The notes beneath the pieces are model-generated. The model did not search any database. It was given only the letters and a program-made list of their open reading frames with translations, and was not told the origin of the DNA. A stretch of DNA of 64,000 bases from Thiothrix caldifontis (GTDB lineage Bacteria > Pseudomonadota > Gammaproteobacteria > Thiotrichales > Thiotrichaceae), in the NCBI RefSeq assembly GCF_900107695.1, contig NZ_FNQP01000009.1, forward strand, positions 62,001 through 126,000, written 5' to 3'. The position numbers and the translations under genes are program-made. Position 1 is the first letter of the stretch, and every line of letters starts with the position of its first letter. Of the stretch, positions 9,685-18,520 are shown in pieces.

Positions 9685-12600
9685 ATGTCTGTATTGCTCA
9701 AACCCCACTTCCCCGCCTCTCCCAACGGTTACATCCGCTGGGGGCAATTGTATGGCGCATCCCTCGACTGGTTGCTTGCCCAATCCGCGCAAAGCTTTGA
9801 TAGCTTGCTGCTGCTGGCAGTGCCGGATGTGCATACCGCCTACCAGATGGAATCCGCCCTGCAATTTTTCGCCCCAGAAATCCCGCGTCACATTTTCCCC
9901 GATTGGGAAACCTTGCCCTACGACGTGTTTTCCCCGCACGAAGACATTATTTCCGAACGCCTGAAAACGCTGGCAACGCTGCAAAATCTCAAGCGCGGCA
10001 TCTTGCTTGTGCCCGCCACCACCTTGATGCACCGCCTTGCACCCACCAGTTATGTACACGGGCATACCTTTGTGGTGCGCAAAGGTTCGCCGCTCAATAT
10101 CGACAAATTGCGCAAGCAACTCGAAGAAGCAGGCTACCGCAACGTCAGTCAGGTAATGGCGCACGGTGAATACGCGACGCGTGGTTCGCTGGTCGATTTG
10201 TTCCCGATGGGCAGTCATACGCCCTACCGGATTGATTTGTTCGACGAGGAAATCGACTCGATCCGCACGTTTTCGCCGGAAACGCAGCGGACGGATACCG
10301 TCGTGGATAGCATCGAACTGCTACCAGCGCGGGAATTTCCGCTGGATGAAGCGGGGATTCGTACCTTCCGCCAGAATTATCGGGCGCAAGTCGAAGGCGA
10401 TTTGAGCCGTAGCCGCATTTACGAAGGCGTGAGTCAGGGCAAACCGCCAGCGGGGATTGAGTATTACTTGCCGCTGTTCTTTGAACATACCGCGACGCTG
10501 TTTGATTACTTGCCGAAGAAAACCTTGCTAATACTCGCAGAGGGTGTGGATGCAGCAGTTAAGCAGTTCTGGGAAACGGTGGAATATCGGTATGAACAGC
10601 GGCGGCATGATATTGAAAGGCCGTTGCTCGCGCCGGAGAAGTTGTTTCTGACAGCGGCGATGTTGGGGAGTTGGTTGGAGGATTACCCACGGGTTGATGT
10701 ACAACGCGGTAGGGGCGTATTGCATACGCCCTCTTCCTCTTCAACAGAAGACGAGGGAGAAAAAGAAAGAGGGCGTATGCAATACGCCCCTACGGTGGAT
10801 TATGGGGTCGCCGCCCTGCCCTCGCTCCTCATCCACGCCCGCCAAGAACAGCCCCTGTTCCTGCTGTTCAATTTCCTCAAAGACCTGCAAGGGCGCGTAC
10901 TATTCACCGCCGAATCTGCCGGGCGGCGTGAAGCCTTCCTCACCCTGCTGAAAGACAACGGCATCACGGTCAAGACGCTGGAGACCTGGCAGGATTTTCT
11001 CGGTAGCAAAGCAGAAATGGCGGTCACAGTTGCACCGTTGGAAAACGGTTTCTGGCTACCTGATGCAAAGATTGCGGTCATTCCCGAAAACCTGTTGCAT
11101 GGGGTGCAAATCCAGCAGCAACGCCGTCGGCGCAAAGCTACCCGCGATGCCGATGCCATTATCCGCAACCTGACCGACCTCAACGAAGGCGCACCCGTAG
11201 TCCATGAGGAACACGGTGTCGGGCGTTATCTGGGGCTGGAAACGGTCACTGCGGGCGGGGTGACGGCGGAATATTTGCTGATCGAATACGCCAACCACGA
11301 CAAGCTGTACGTCCCCGTCGCCGCGCTGCATCTGGTCAGCCGTTACACCGGGGCTGACCCGGAACACGCGCCCTTGCACCGCCTCGGCAATGAGCAGTGG
11401 GACAAGGCACGGCAAAAAGCGGCGGAAAAAGCCCGCGATGTGGCGGCGGAATTGCTCGACATCCACGCCCGTCGTGCCGCGCAGCAGGGGCATAGCTTCC
11501 CGTTTGACGACAATGATTACCGCCTGTTTGCAGGCGCGTTCCCATTTGAGGAAACGCCGGATCAGGCACTGGCGATTGAAAACGTGATCAAAGATATGCG
11601 TTCCGCGCAGCCGATGGATCGGGTGGTGTGCGGCGACGTGGGTTTCGGCAAGACCGAAGTGGCGATGCGGGCGGCGTTCGTGGCGGCAAATGCGGGCAAG
11701 CAGGTGGCGATGATTGCGCCGACGACCTTGCTGGCGCAGCAGCATTTGAACAATTTCCGTGACCGTTTTGCGGACTGGCCGTTCAATATCGAATCGCTGT
11801 CACGCTTCAAGACCGGCAAGGAAACCAGCAAAGCACTGGAGGCACTCGCCTCCGGCAAAATCGACATTGTGATCGGTACGCACAAGCTGTTGCAGGACGA
11901 TGTGCATTTCAAGCAACTGGGGCTGGTGATTATCGACGAGGAACACCGCTTCGGGGTGCGCGACAAGGAGCAGATGAAAAAGCTGCGTGCCAATGTCGAT
12001 ATGCTGACCATGACTGCCACACCGATTCCGCGCACGCTGAATATGTCGCTGTCTGGCTTGCGTGATTTGTCGATCATTGCCACCCCGCCGACGCAACGCC
12101 ATGCGATCAAAACCTTTGTGTGCGAGTGGAACAAAACCATCATTCAGGAGGCGTGTGCGCGGGAATTGTCACGCGGCGGGCAGGTGTATGTGCTGCACAA
12201 TGAGGTCAAAACCATCGACAAAATCGAGCAGGAACTGAGCGCGATGTTGCCCGGTGTGACGGTGCGCCATGCCCACGGGCAGATGCGGGCGCACGAGCTG
12301 GAAAGCATTATGAGTGATTTTTACCACCAGCGTTTCCAGATTCTGATTGCGACCACCATCATTGAAAGTGGCATCGACGTGCCGACCGCCAACACGATTT
12401 TGATCAACCGTGCCGACAAGCTGGGGCTGGCGCAGTTGCACCAGTTGCGCGGGCGGGTCGGGCGTTCGCACCACCGCGCTTATGCCTATCTGATTGCGCC
12501 GCCGAAATCCGCACTTACGCCGGATGCGGTCAAGCGGCTGGAAGCGATTGAATCACTGGAAGAACTGGGAGTCGGTTTCACGCTGGCAACGCACGATCTG

Positions 12601-13182
12601 GAGATTCGCGGGGCGGGCGAATTGCTCGGCGAAGGGCAAAGCGGGCAGATTCAGGAAATCGGTTTCAACCTCTACAACGACCTGCTGGAACGCGCGGTGA
12701 AGGCGTTGAAGTCGGGCAAAGTGCCGGAATTGAGTGCCACCAGCCGCCGCACCACGGTGGAATTGGGTGCGCCTGCGCTGATCCCGGACGATTATTTGCC
12801 GGATGTCCATGCGCGGCTGATCCTCTACAAACGCATTGCCAGCGCGGAATCGCAGGCAGCACTGGACGAATTGCGAGTGGAAATGATCGACCGCTTCGGG
12901 CTGCTGCCAGAGCCGACCAAGACGCTGTTCAGCGTCACGCGGGTCAAGCTGCTGGCGCAAGAACTGGGCATCCGCAAGCTGGATATGCACGTCAAGGGCG
13001 GGCGGATTATCTTTGACGACAAGCCGAATATTGACCCGATGAAGGTGATTACCCTGATTCAGAAACGCCCGTGGGTGTTTAAGCTGGATGGGCAGGATAA
13101 GTTAAGGTTTGAGATTGAACTCCCGACGGTGGAGGAGCGGGAGGAGTGGGTTATCAAGCTGATAGGGGAGATTGGGGGATAA
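9685..13182 (+). CDS. mfd: Transcription-repair coupling factor Mfd
   Basis: Mfd, 1165 residues against about 1150 in Escherichia coli. It removes RNA polymerase stalled at DNA lesions and recruits UvrA. The UvrB-homology region is at the N-terminus. The RNA-polymerase-interacting domain is in the segment with VHEEHGVGRYLGLE. The RecG-like translocase has Walker A GDVGFGKTE near residue 650 and DEEH near 750, and the TRG region GAGELLGEGQSGQIQEIGFN follows. Residues about 342-370 (QRGRGVLHTPSSSSTEDEGE and on) are absent from the usual family alignment and are encoded by an 85-base palindromic element. The reading frame stays open, so the product is probably functional. Confidence 0.97.
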   Translation: MSVLLKPHFPASPNGYIRWGQLYGASLDWLLAQSAQSFDSLLLLAVPDVHTAYQMESALQFFAPEIPRHIFPDWETLPYDVFSPHEDIISERLKTLATLQNLKRGILLVPATTLMHRLAPTSYVHGHTFVVRKGSPLNIDKLRKQLEEAGYRNVSQVMAHGEYATRGSLVDLFPMGSHTPYRIDLFDEEIDSIRTFSPETQRTDTVVDSIELLPAREFPLDEAGIRTFRQNYRAQVEGDLSRSRIYEGVSQGKPPAGIEYYLPLFFEHTATLFDYLPKKTLLILAEGVDAAVKQFWETVEYRYEQRRHDIERPLLAPEKLFLTAAMLGSWLEDYPRVDVQRGRGVLHTPSSSSTEDEGEKERGRMQYAPTVDYGVAALPSLLIHARQEQPLFLLFNFLKDLQGRVLFTAESAGRREAFLTLLKDNGITVKTLETWQDFLGSKAEMAVTVAPLENGFWLPDAKIAVIPENLLHGVQIQQQRRRRKATRDADAIIRNLTDLNEGAPVVHEEHGVGRYLGLETVTAGGVTAEYLLIEYANHDKLYVPVAALHLVSRYTGADPEHAPLHRLGNEQWDKARQKAAEKARDVAAELLDIHARRAAQQGHSFPFDDNDYRLFAGAFPFEETPDQALAIENVIKDMRSAQPMDRVVCGDVGFGKTEVAMRAAFVAANAGKQVAMIAPTTLLAQQHLNNFRDRFADWPFNIESLSRFKTGKETSKALEALASGKIDIVIGTHKLLQDDVHFKQLGLVIIDEEHRFGVRDKEQMKKLRANVDMLTMTATPIPRTLNMSLSGLRDLSIIATPPTQRHAIKTFVCEWNKTIIQEACARELSRGGQVYVLHNEVKTIDKIEQELSAMLPGVTVRHAHGQMRAHELESIMSDFYHQRFQILIATTIIESGIDVPTANTILINRADKLGLAQLHQLRGRVGRSHHRAYAYLIAPPKSALTPDAVKRLEAIESLEELGVGFTLATHDLEIRGAGELLGEGQSGQIQEIGFNLYNDLLERAVKALKSGKVPELSATSRRTTVELGAPALIPDDYLPDVHARLILYKRIASAESQAALDELRVEMIDRFGLLPEPTKTLFSVTRVKLLAQELGIRKLDMHVKGGRIIFDDKPNIDPMKVITLIQKRPWVFKLDGQDKLRFEIELPTVEEREEWVIKLIGEIGG
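10709..10793. repeat. 85-bp palindromic element inside mfd
   Basis: Two perfect 27-base inverted arms (10709-10735 and 10767-10793; the left arm begins GTAGGGGCGTATTGCATACG) flank a 31-base purine-rich centre. The element is translated in-frame as a low-complexity linker in Mfd. The arm is an imperfect palindrome in itself. It resembles small mobile palindromes known from cyanobacteria and large sulfur bacteria, which is a recollection of family pattern, not a database result. No transposase is nearby. Confidence 0.9.
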
Positions 13183-13250
13183 CTAGAGTCCGAAATTGCC
13201 GCCAAGAGCAGTAACGCAGTTCAGTTTACAATTTTTCATTAGGATGCCAA

Positions 13251-14099
13251 ATGAAACAAATTGGTTTTGACAAAAAGTTTTCTTTACTTGCTCAAGAAGC
13301 ACACCTTGCCAAAAACACACTTTTATCTGGTTTTGATTTGCTATTGAAAGCAAACTTTTTTCAGGACAAAGACGGTTATTTTTACTCAGCTTTTTTCCAT
13401 ATATCCATTGGCATGGAACGAATTCTGAAACTAGCAGTTGTTACCCACTATATGCTAACGAATAACCATCAGACGCCAACCATCAAACAGTGAAAGAAAG
13501 ACTTCGGACACGACATCAGAACACTTTACACAGAGTCATTGAAACTATTACCTATCTATCTTCATCCAAATGCTGCAACGCCGTCTAGGACACAAAACGA
13601 TGAAGCATTGATTGATTTCTTCACAGAATACGGTGTTGGTAGTCGGTACTTCAACTTGAATGAAGTGTGTGAAGCAAAACAGGACAGAAGCCCACTAGAC
13701 AAGTGGTTAGAGGTAGCAAGTGACATCTACGAAGAGTACACATCACACCAAATACGGGAACGATCCGCCCTGAACTTAATTTATCGGATGGATAGAAAAG
13801 GAATTCGTAACGACTTCACTCCTCATCTCGATGAACATGATCATCCAATGACTGTGTTTGATTGTCTATATCGTCAGTATGTCGTCCAGAAAAGTACTCC
13901 TTTAATCATCTGGCGACTGATTGAAATACTGCAACCAATCCACTTCTTACTTGAATCAATGGCACATAGAACCCATGACGAGGAAACACAGCACAAGGAC
14001 ATGGTGATTCCACACTACGAAGATTTCTTCTATTTTTTGCGTGCTGATAAACAAAGCATCAAAAGAAGGAAAAAATGGTTAGATATATTCAATTCATAA
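13251..14099 (+). pseudogene. HEPN-like gene interrupted by an in-frame TGA
   Basis: One reading frame runs from the ATG at 13251 to the stop at 14099 but is broken by a single TGA at 13491-13493. Upstream there are 80 residues including FYSAFFHISIGMERILKL, a helical pattern common in HEPN-like proteins. Downstream the frame continues KKDFGHDIRTLYTESLKLLP to the end KKWLDIFNS. The continuation after the stop has coding character before the next possible start (TTG at 13539), so this is best read as a nonsense-mutated gene of about 282 codons. A functional split or read-through is less likely. It is AT-richer than mfd and begins the accessory island. No specific function is recognised. Confidence 0.65.
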
Positions 14100-14122
14100 A
14101 AATTTCAAACGAATAAAGTCCA

Positions 14123-15487
14123 TTAGTTAATTTCCTCTTTCTCTTCAATTAACTTACAAATAAGTCTGCACACATTGGGCGGTATTGAAAAGGTAGTCTG
14201 CCTAAACTTATATCCTGTATTCAGAGTCTGATTTATTTTCCAAGCCGGAATAGCATATTCCCGCTGGGTCACAGGATCAACTTTCCAGCTCATTTCAAGA
14301 GGAATAAAAAACTCCTCATTAGGGTCATCATTTCTATCTATAGATTGATATTCACTTAATGCCACCCCTTTTGCGACAATACCAACCTGATTATGATAAA
14401 GAAAGACAATATCTCCTTTTTTAATACCTGTGACACTCCACTTCCGCCCATAATATGCTGCGGCTTTATTGCCATTTAACATCTCAGTATATGCTTCGTC
14501 GTCCCATGTCACATTCGTATTAACAATCCAACAATGCTCTATAGAATCCGTATTTTCTCCAACAAGAACACCTGTGATATTTTCATAAGAACTAATCACA
14601 GATTCTTTATCTTCATCATTTACATCAACTCGATCCAATCTTTTAATTGCCTCCTCAATAACTAGAATCATATTTTCAGCACTATTCTTTATAACGCCAT
14701 AATCAGGGAAGCTAATATTTCTATTATGAGCTATATCATTTCTATAATCAGACAAATCCTCCCACTTACTTCTCATGTCTTCTTTGCTCATATCAAAAAT
14801 ATTTCTAAAGTACTTATCCCAATTCGACACAGGGATATAACCTTTGATTGTCGCCACATCCTCATTGCTGAAATTTTCTTTATTCTTAATGGCTTTGATT
14901 AATGAATTATAATCAATAACAGAAATCTCCTTAAAAAGGACATCTGATAATTGCCTAAAATCAACTTTATAGAGATCATCTTCATGTAATGAGCTACTTT
15001 TTGACTCTTTTACTTTTTTTACAACATTTGCATCCACTTCTTTAACTGACCAGTTAACACCAACGTTAACAACCATAAACTGCGTAATTAAATAACGCAT
15101 TAGATTCTCAACTTTATTAATCAATGGAAATAGCTCTATTGCATAACCTCTACCAACATCATCCCATAGAGTGTTTATATAAACATTTTTATTACTAACT
15201 CTTAATGATGCTTTTCTAATAAAACGCGAAGCGACTCTTAAAGATTCTGCATCTTCAGAAAGAATTGAAAATATTATATATCTATACTTATCACTATTAT
15301 AGACGGAAGACACATCTCCATCAAACACTTTATATGAAACCACATGGCTTTTATTCTTCTCTATAAGATCAATTTCAGTATCGCTAATCTTAATATTATT
15401 ATATGCCCTAAGAAAAGATAAGAATCCATCTTTACTACCACAGAAACCGTCATCCACATAAAATGCGATTAAATACTTAATTTCCAT
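14123..15487 (-). CDS. HEPN-domain protein with EVE/PUA-like C-terminus, probable defence protein
   Basis: A 454-residue protein from the ATG at 15487; a GTG at 15514 would add nine residues. The central region contains DLSDYRNDIAHNR, which fits the HEPN RNase motif R-x4-H and resembles Swt1/Apea-type HEPN domains. The last 130 residues begin CWIVNTNVTWDDEAY and include YYGRKWSVTGIKKGDIVFLY, as in EVE/PUA-like modules that bind modified bases. The N-terminal 130 residues are unassigned. The gene is markedly AT-rich compared with its surroundings, a sign of transfer, and converges with the broken HEPN-like gene. A role in sensing modified nucleic acid and cleaving RNA is inferred from the domain pair. 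Confidence 0.55.
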   Translation of the reverse strand: MEIKYLIAFYVDDGFCGSKDGFLSFLRAYNNIKISDTEIDLIEKNKSHVVSYKVFDGDVSSVYNSDKYRYIIFSILSEDAESLRVASRFIRKASLRVSNKNVYINTLWDDVGRGYAIELFPLINKVENLMRYLITQFMVVNVGVNWSVKEVDANVVKKVKESKSSSLHEDDLYKVDFRQLSDVLFKEISVIDYNSLIKAIKNKENFSNEDVATIKGYIPVSNWDKYFRNIFDMSKEDMRSKWEDLSDYRNDIAHNRNISFPDYGVIKNSAENMILVIEEAIKRLDRVDVNDEDKESVISSYENITGVLVGENTDSIEHCWIVNTNVTWDDEAYTEMLNGNKAAAYYGRKWSVTGIKKGDIVFLYHNQVGIVAKGVALSEYQSIDRNDDPNEEFFIPLEMSWKVDPVTQREYAIPAWKINQTLNTGYKFRQTTFSIPPNVCRLICKLIEEKEEIN

Positions 15488-15716
15488 AAAGCTCGTAATC
15501 CTATCCGAAGTCACTATAAAAAATTTTCAATTAACGAATCTTATAGTAACAGTCGCAAGCTTAAAAATGAATCAAAAAATTCATACTATATACCGATCTC
15601 CTTGTTATTGATATTTTAACAAAAAAATCAATCATTTACACATAAACAATCATACCCAGCCACCTCATAGCATGGCACAATCCACAATGAATGGGGTCGT
15701 ACTTGATTGAGTTTAA

Positions 15717-15875
15717 TCACGTGACCAACAGCACCTGCTCTTCCACCCTTTCAGGCAAGCTGATCGGCACAAAGAACGCCTAATCCTCACCCAACTCACC
15801 CACCACTCGAACCCCACTGCCCACATAAAAACAAAATCATGCTGGCTGACTGATCCGCACTTCCACCCGCAACAT
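15717..15875 (-). pseudogene. Degenerate short reading frame in the 434-base gap
   Basis: The gap from 15488 to 15921 is AT-rich up to about 15660 and then turns GC-rich. In the GC-rich half the minus strand reads MLRVEVRISQPA, stop, FCFYVGSGVRVVGELGED, stop, AFFVPISLPERVEEQVLLVT. It looks like protein-coding sequence with two in-frame stops and no usable start. I read it as a decayed gene relic of unknown family, with low confidence. Nothing else is seen in the gap except the presumed methyltransferase promoter. Confidence 0.25.
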
Positions 15876-15921
15876 CCACCCTATGCTATCCTACCCCCAA
15901 CAAGATTTTTGGCGTTGGTTT

Positions 15922-16998
15922 ATGTCCGCATCGGTAGCACTCAAGGCAAAGAACACCCCATCCCCCGGCACGGTCGGGCGCGGCAAAGCTGTCACCCTCG
16001 ACAGCCTTCCCACCCACACGCATTGGACAGACGGGCAAGTCAGCCTCCACCTCGGCGATAGCTTCAACCACTACGCCCAATGGGACACCCCAACCGTCAT
16101 CGTTTCCGACGGCGCGTATGGCATCCTCGGCTTTGAAGGCGACACCTCCGACCACCTCGGCATCGCCGCATGGTACGAACCGCACATTCAGGCATGGAGC
16201 CAACACGCCACCGCGCAAACCACCCTCTGGTTCTGGAACTCCGAAATCGGCTGGGCAAGCGTCCACCCCCTGCTGGAACGCCACGGCTGGCGTTACGTCA
16301 ACGCCAATGTCTGGAACAAAGGCAAAGCCCACATCGCTGGCAACGTCAACACCGCCAAAATCCGCCGCTTCCCCGTCGTCACCGAAATGTGCGTCCAATA
16401 CGTGTTTGAAGCACGGCTCGACAACCTCAGCTTGCAGCAATGGCTCTACCGCGAATGGAAACGCACCGGATTGACCCTGCGTAGAGCCAACGATGCCTGC
16501 GAAGTCAAGGACGTAGCCACCCGCAAATACCTCGACCAAGGCCACCTCTGGTATCCGCCACCGCCGGAAACCTTCGCCAAAATGGCCACTTACGCCAACC
16601 AGCATGGTAATCCGGCAGGCCGCCCCTACTTCTCCCGCGACGGCATACGCCCGATGACCGCCGACGAATGGGCAAGCCAACGCAGCAAATTCCACTGCCC
16701 AATGGGTTTCACCAACGTCTGGGAACGCAATCCCCTCAAAGGCGCAGAACGCATCCGCGTCCCCGAAATCAGCGGCAAAGCCGCCCACCTCAACCAAAAA
16801 CCGTTGAACTTGATGGGCATGATCATTGAAGCCGCCAGCGACGCAGGCGATGTAGTATGGGAACCCTTCGGGGGATTGTTTTCAGCATCATTGGCAGCGA
16901 AACGCGCCGGACGCAGAGCGTTTGCCGGGGAAATCGACCCGACTTATTTCCAGCTTGGTCTGGAACGCTTCATGCCGCGCCAATCCACCCTGTTTTAA
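15922..16998 (+). CDS. Type II site-specific DNA methyltransferase
   Basis: A 358-residue amino-methyltransferase (N6-adenine or N4-cytosine). The catalytic motif IV appears as SDGAYG (residues 62-67) instead of DPPY. The AdoMet-binding motif I, EPFGGLFSA, is near the C-terminus (about 314). This IV-TRD-I order is the beta class arrangement. A conserved HLNQKPLNLM motif precedes motif I. The start was set at 15922 because the truncated copy at 18.4 kb shares sequence from just before this ATG; an upstream ATG at 15883 would add 13 residues. The gene converges with the nuclease gene 3 bases away. Together they form a restriction-modification system; the recognition sequence cannot be predicted. 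Confidence 0.8.
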   Translation: MSASVALKAKNTPSPGTVGRGKAVTLDSLPTHTHWTDGQVSLHLGDSFNHYAQWDTPTVIVSDGAYGILGFEGDTSDHLGIAAWYEPHIQAWSQHATAQTTLWFWNSEIGWASVHPLLERHGWRYVNANVWNKGKAHIAGNVNTAKIRRFPVVTEMCVQYVFEARLDNLSLQQWLYREWKRTGLTLRRANDACEVKDVATRKYLDQGHLWYPPPPETFAKMATYANQHGNPAGRPYFSRDGIRPMTADEWASQRSKFHCPMGFTNVWERNPLKGAERIRVPEISGKAAHLNQKPLNLMGMIIEAASDAGDVVWEPFGGLFSASLAAKRAGRRAFAGEIDPTYFQLGLERFMPRQSTLF

Positions 16999-17001
16999 GC
17001 A

Positions 17002-17913
17002 TCAGCGCACCACGTTGCCATTCGGCTGGATACCGAATTGCGCCGCCAGTATCGCACTGATGCTGGCATCGTCGCCCTTGGCAAGCAAACGATTCCACTC
17101 CCCAACCGTGCGCCCCTGAAATTCAGCCGCATAAACTTCCGCCTTGAACCGCTCAATAGATGGGTGAGCAATGCGATCAAGTTTGGCAAAGTTGGTATCC
17201 AAACGGTACGGAAACTGCGCCAACAATGCCCGCAACAGGGCTTGATATTCACGGGTCGGCAAATAAGCCGTACCACCAGCACCCCAGTTTTGCACCATTT
17301 GTTGCGCCTGAACATACTGCGCGGCAGTGCCTTGGAACTTGTAACCGTTCGTATTGGTTTGCTGCAAGTTGGAAGTCCGTGCTGACGTATCCTCCGGCTC
17401 TAGCACCAAATAATCCGGTGCTTTGTGGTAATGCTCATCCCGCACTTTGGCGATAGAGCCACCCGGAATCACCGCAATACCCACGATTTTTGGCTTACCG
17501 AAAATCAAAAACTCCGGCAACCACGCGAGCATGGCGACATGGGTTTGATCATGGGCAAAGTGGTTTTGGCTATCCTTGAAACGGGCGGTAATCTCAGTCG
17601 CCAACGGAAACCACGCCTTGATTTCCAGCCCCGGCATTGGGCTAATTTGCCCGTCAAACACTGTGTCAGGAAAACCGGGGTCTTGCCGCCGCCATTTGCC
17701 AAATCCGGCGAAGCTGCTTTGCTTGTTCAGGTACTCACAGGTGTTGAACTCAATCAAATTGCCCACCAACGGCGACAGCTTGGAAATAATCTTGGCGAGA
17801 TTTGCCGCTGCTTCCGGTGATGCGGGCTTCGCCAGTTCCAGCACGTCAAAGCAGTGACCATTCAATGCCTGCATATGCTGGGTTGCCAGTGCGAGGATTT
17901 GTTGCGTATTCAT
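17002..17913 (-). CDS. Type II restriction endonuclease, PD-(D/E)XK type
   Basis: A 303-residue protein with no close family name that I can give. Residues 82-83 (PD in GFPDTVFDG) and 97-99 (EIK in GLEIKAWFP) form a PD-(D/E)XK catalytic signature with the usual spacing of about 14. Its position between a DNA methyltransferase and a small XRE regulator supports a restriction role. The ATG overlaps the end of the XRE gene by 4 bases, so the two are co-expressed. This ordering, controller then nuclease, is common in type II systems, where it delays the nuclease until the host is methylated. Confidence 0.75.
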   Translation of the reverse strand: MNTQQILALATQHMQALNGHCFDVLELAKPASPEAAANLAKIISKLSPLVGNLIEFNTCEYLNKQSSFAGFGKWRRQDPGFPDTVFDGQISPMPGLEIKAWFPLATEITARFKDSQNHFAHDQTHVAMLAWLPEFLIFGKPKIVGIAVIPGGSIAKVRDEHYHKAPDYLVLEPEDTSARTSNLQQTNTNGYKFQGTAAQYVQAQQMVQNWGAGGTAYLPTREYQALLRALLAQFPYRLDTNFAKLDRIAHPSIERFKAEVYAAEFQGRTVGEWNRLLAKGDDASISAILAAQFGIQPNGNVVR

Positions 17914-18155
17914 GCACCTATCCTCAACTGCATTGCATTCAGGATGGCTTGTGCATCAGCCTTCAGCACCTGACAAATTTGCAGGAATTCCAACACATCC
18001 AGACGGCGTTCACCGCTTTCGTATTTGGAAACAAAGGACTGCGGACGCGCTAAACGGGAAGCAACATCAGATTGTGTCAATCCTGCCGTTTCACGGGCGG
18101 TGATCAACAAAGAACAAAAATGTTCGTATGCGGGAGAGTGTAAAGTTTTAGCCAT
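17910..18155 (-). CDS. XRE-family controller (C-protein-like) regulator
   Basis: An 81-residue protein consisting almost only of a helix-turn-helix of the Cro/C1 type: LTQSDVASRLARPQSFVSKY at about residues 25-44, followed by a dimerisation helix (LEFLQICQVLKADAQAILN). Size and position match controller proteins of restriction-modification systems. It is translated with the nuclease through a 4-base overlap. A perfect palindrome 14 bases upstream of its ATG is the likely operator, which suggests autoregulation. Confidence 0.8.
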   Translation of the reverse strand: MAKTLHSPAYEHFCSLLITARETAGLTQSDVASRLARPQSFVSKYESGERRLDVLEFLQICQVLKADAQAILNAMQLRIGA

Positions 18156-18168
18156 CCGCGCATGATAA

Positions 18169-18198
18169 ATCCTGAAATCGAATATCCCATTTCAGGAT
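18169..18198. promoter_or_regulatory. Palindromic operator for the XRE regulator
   Basis: A perfect inverted repeat ATCCTGAAAT (18169-18178) / ATTTCAGGAT (18189-18198) with a 10-base spacer. The flanks extend the symmetry loosely with A/T-rich ends. It lies between the XRE gene (starts at 18155, minus) and a 58-residue gene (starts at 18238, plus), so one dimer pair could control both directions. Binding by the neighbouring regulator is an inference from position. Confidence 0.6.
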
Positions 18199-18237
18199 AA
18201 ATGTGTTAGATTTGTATGAACTGATGAGGGACTAACC

Positions 18238-18414
18238 ATGTTACAAGACTCGATTGTGGAAGAAATCCACCGCATCCGTGAAGAATACGCCAAACGGCTA
18301 GGCTACGACCTGAACAAAATCTGTGAAGAAATGCGCCAACGCCAAGCACAGGCAGGCCGCAAAGCCGTTACCCGTATGCCGCGTAAACTACGTCTCCAGC
18401 CGCAAGCGGCGTAA
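18238..18414 (+). CDS. Small conserved protein, antitoxin-like (58 aa)
   Basis: A 58-residue protein beginning MLQDSIVEEIHRIREEYAKR and ending in a basic tail (RMPRKLRLQPQAA). The pattern D-x-I-V-E-E-x-H-x-x-R-E-E-Y-A-x-x-x-x-Y-D-L is one I recognise from many small genes beside toxin-antitoxin loci, but no named family can be given. An upstream GAGGG can serve as ribosome site. It is divergent from the XRE gene across the palindromic operator. It is followed 14 bases later by the recombined methyltransferase relic, so its original partner gene may be lost. Confidence 0.55.
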   Translation: MLQDSIVEEIHRIREEYAKRLGYDLNKICEEMRQRQAQAGRKAVTRMPRKLRLQPQAA

Positions 18415-18423
18415 GGCTGAACG

Positions 18424-18520
18424 GGTTTATGTCCGCATCGGTAGCACTCAAGGCAAAGAACACCCCATCCCCCGGCACGGTCGGGCGCGGCAATGGTCTG
18501 GAACGCTTCATGCCGCGCCA
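18424..18520 (+). repeat. Internally deleted copy of the methyltransferase gene
   Basis: Bases 18424-18493 are identical to 15917-15986 (70 bases, methyltransferase start). Bases 18494-18520 are identical to 16956-16982 (27 bases, methyltransferase end). The two blocks are joined directly, so 969 internal bases are missing. The identity in both blocks means the event is recent or maintained by conversion. Confidence 0.9.

Noticed and set aside
13491-13493. TGA as selenocysteine or programmed read-through
   Set aside because: No redox-type context (no CxxU or similar), and no obvious stem-loop directly after the codon; nonsense mutation is simpler.
15886-16797. Long antisense frame (303 codons) opposite the methyltransferase
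   Set aside because: It mirrors the GC-rich codon pattern of the methyltransferase, is compositionally odd (Val/Gly/Ala/Phe-rich) and shows no domain; a shadow frame.
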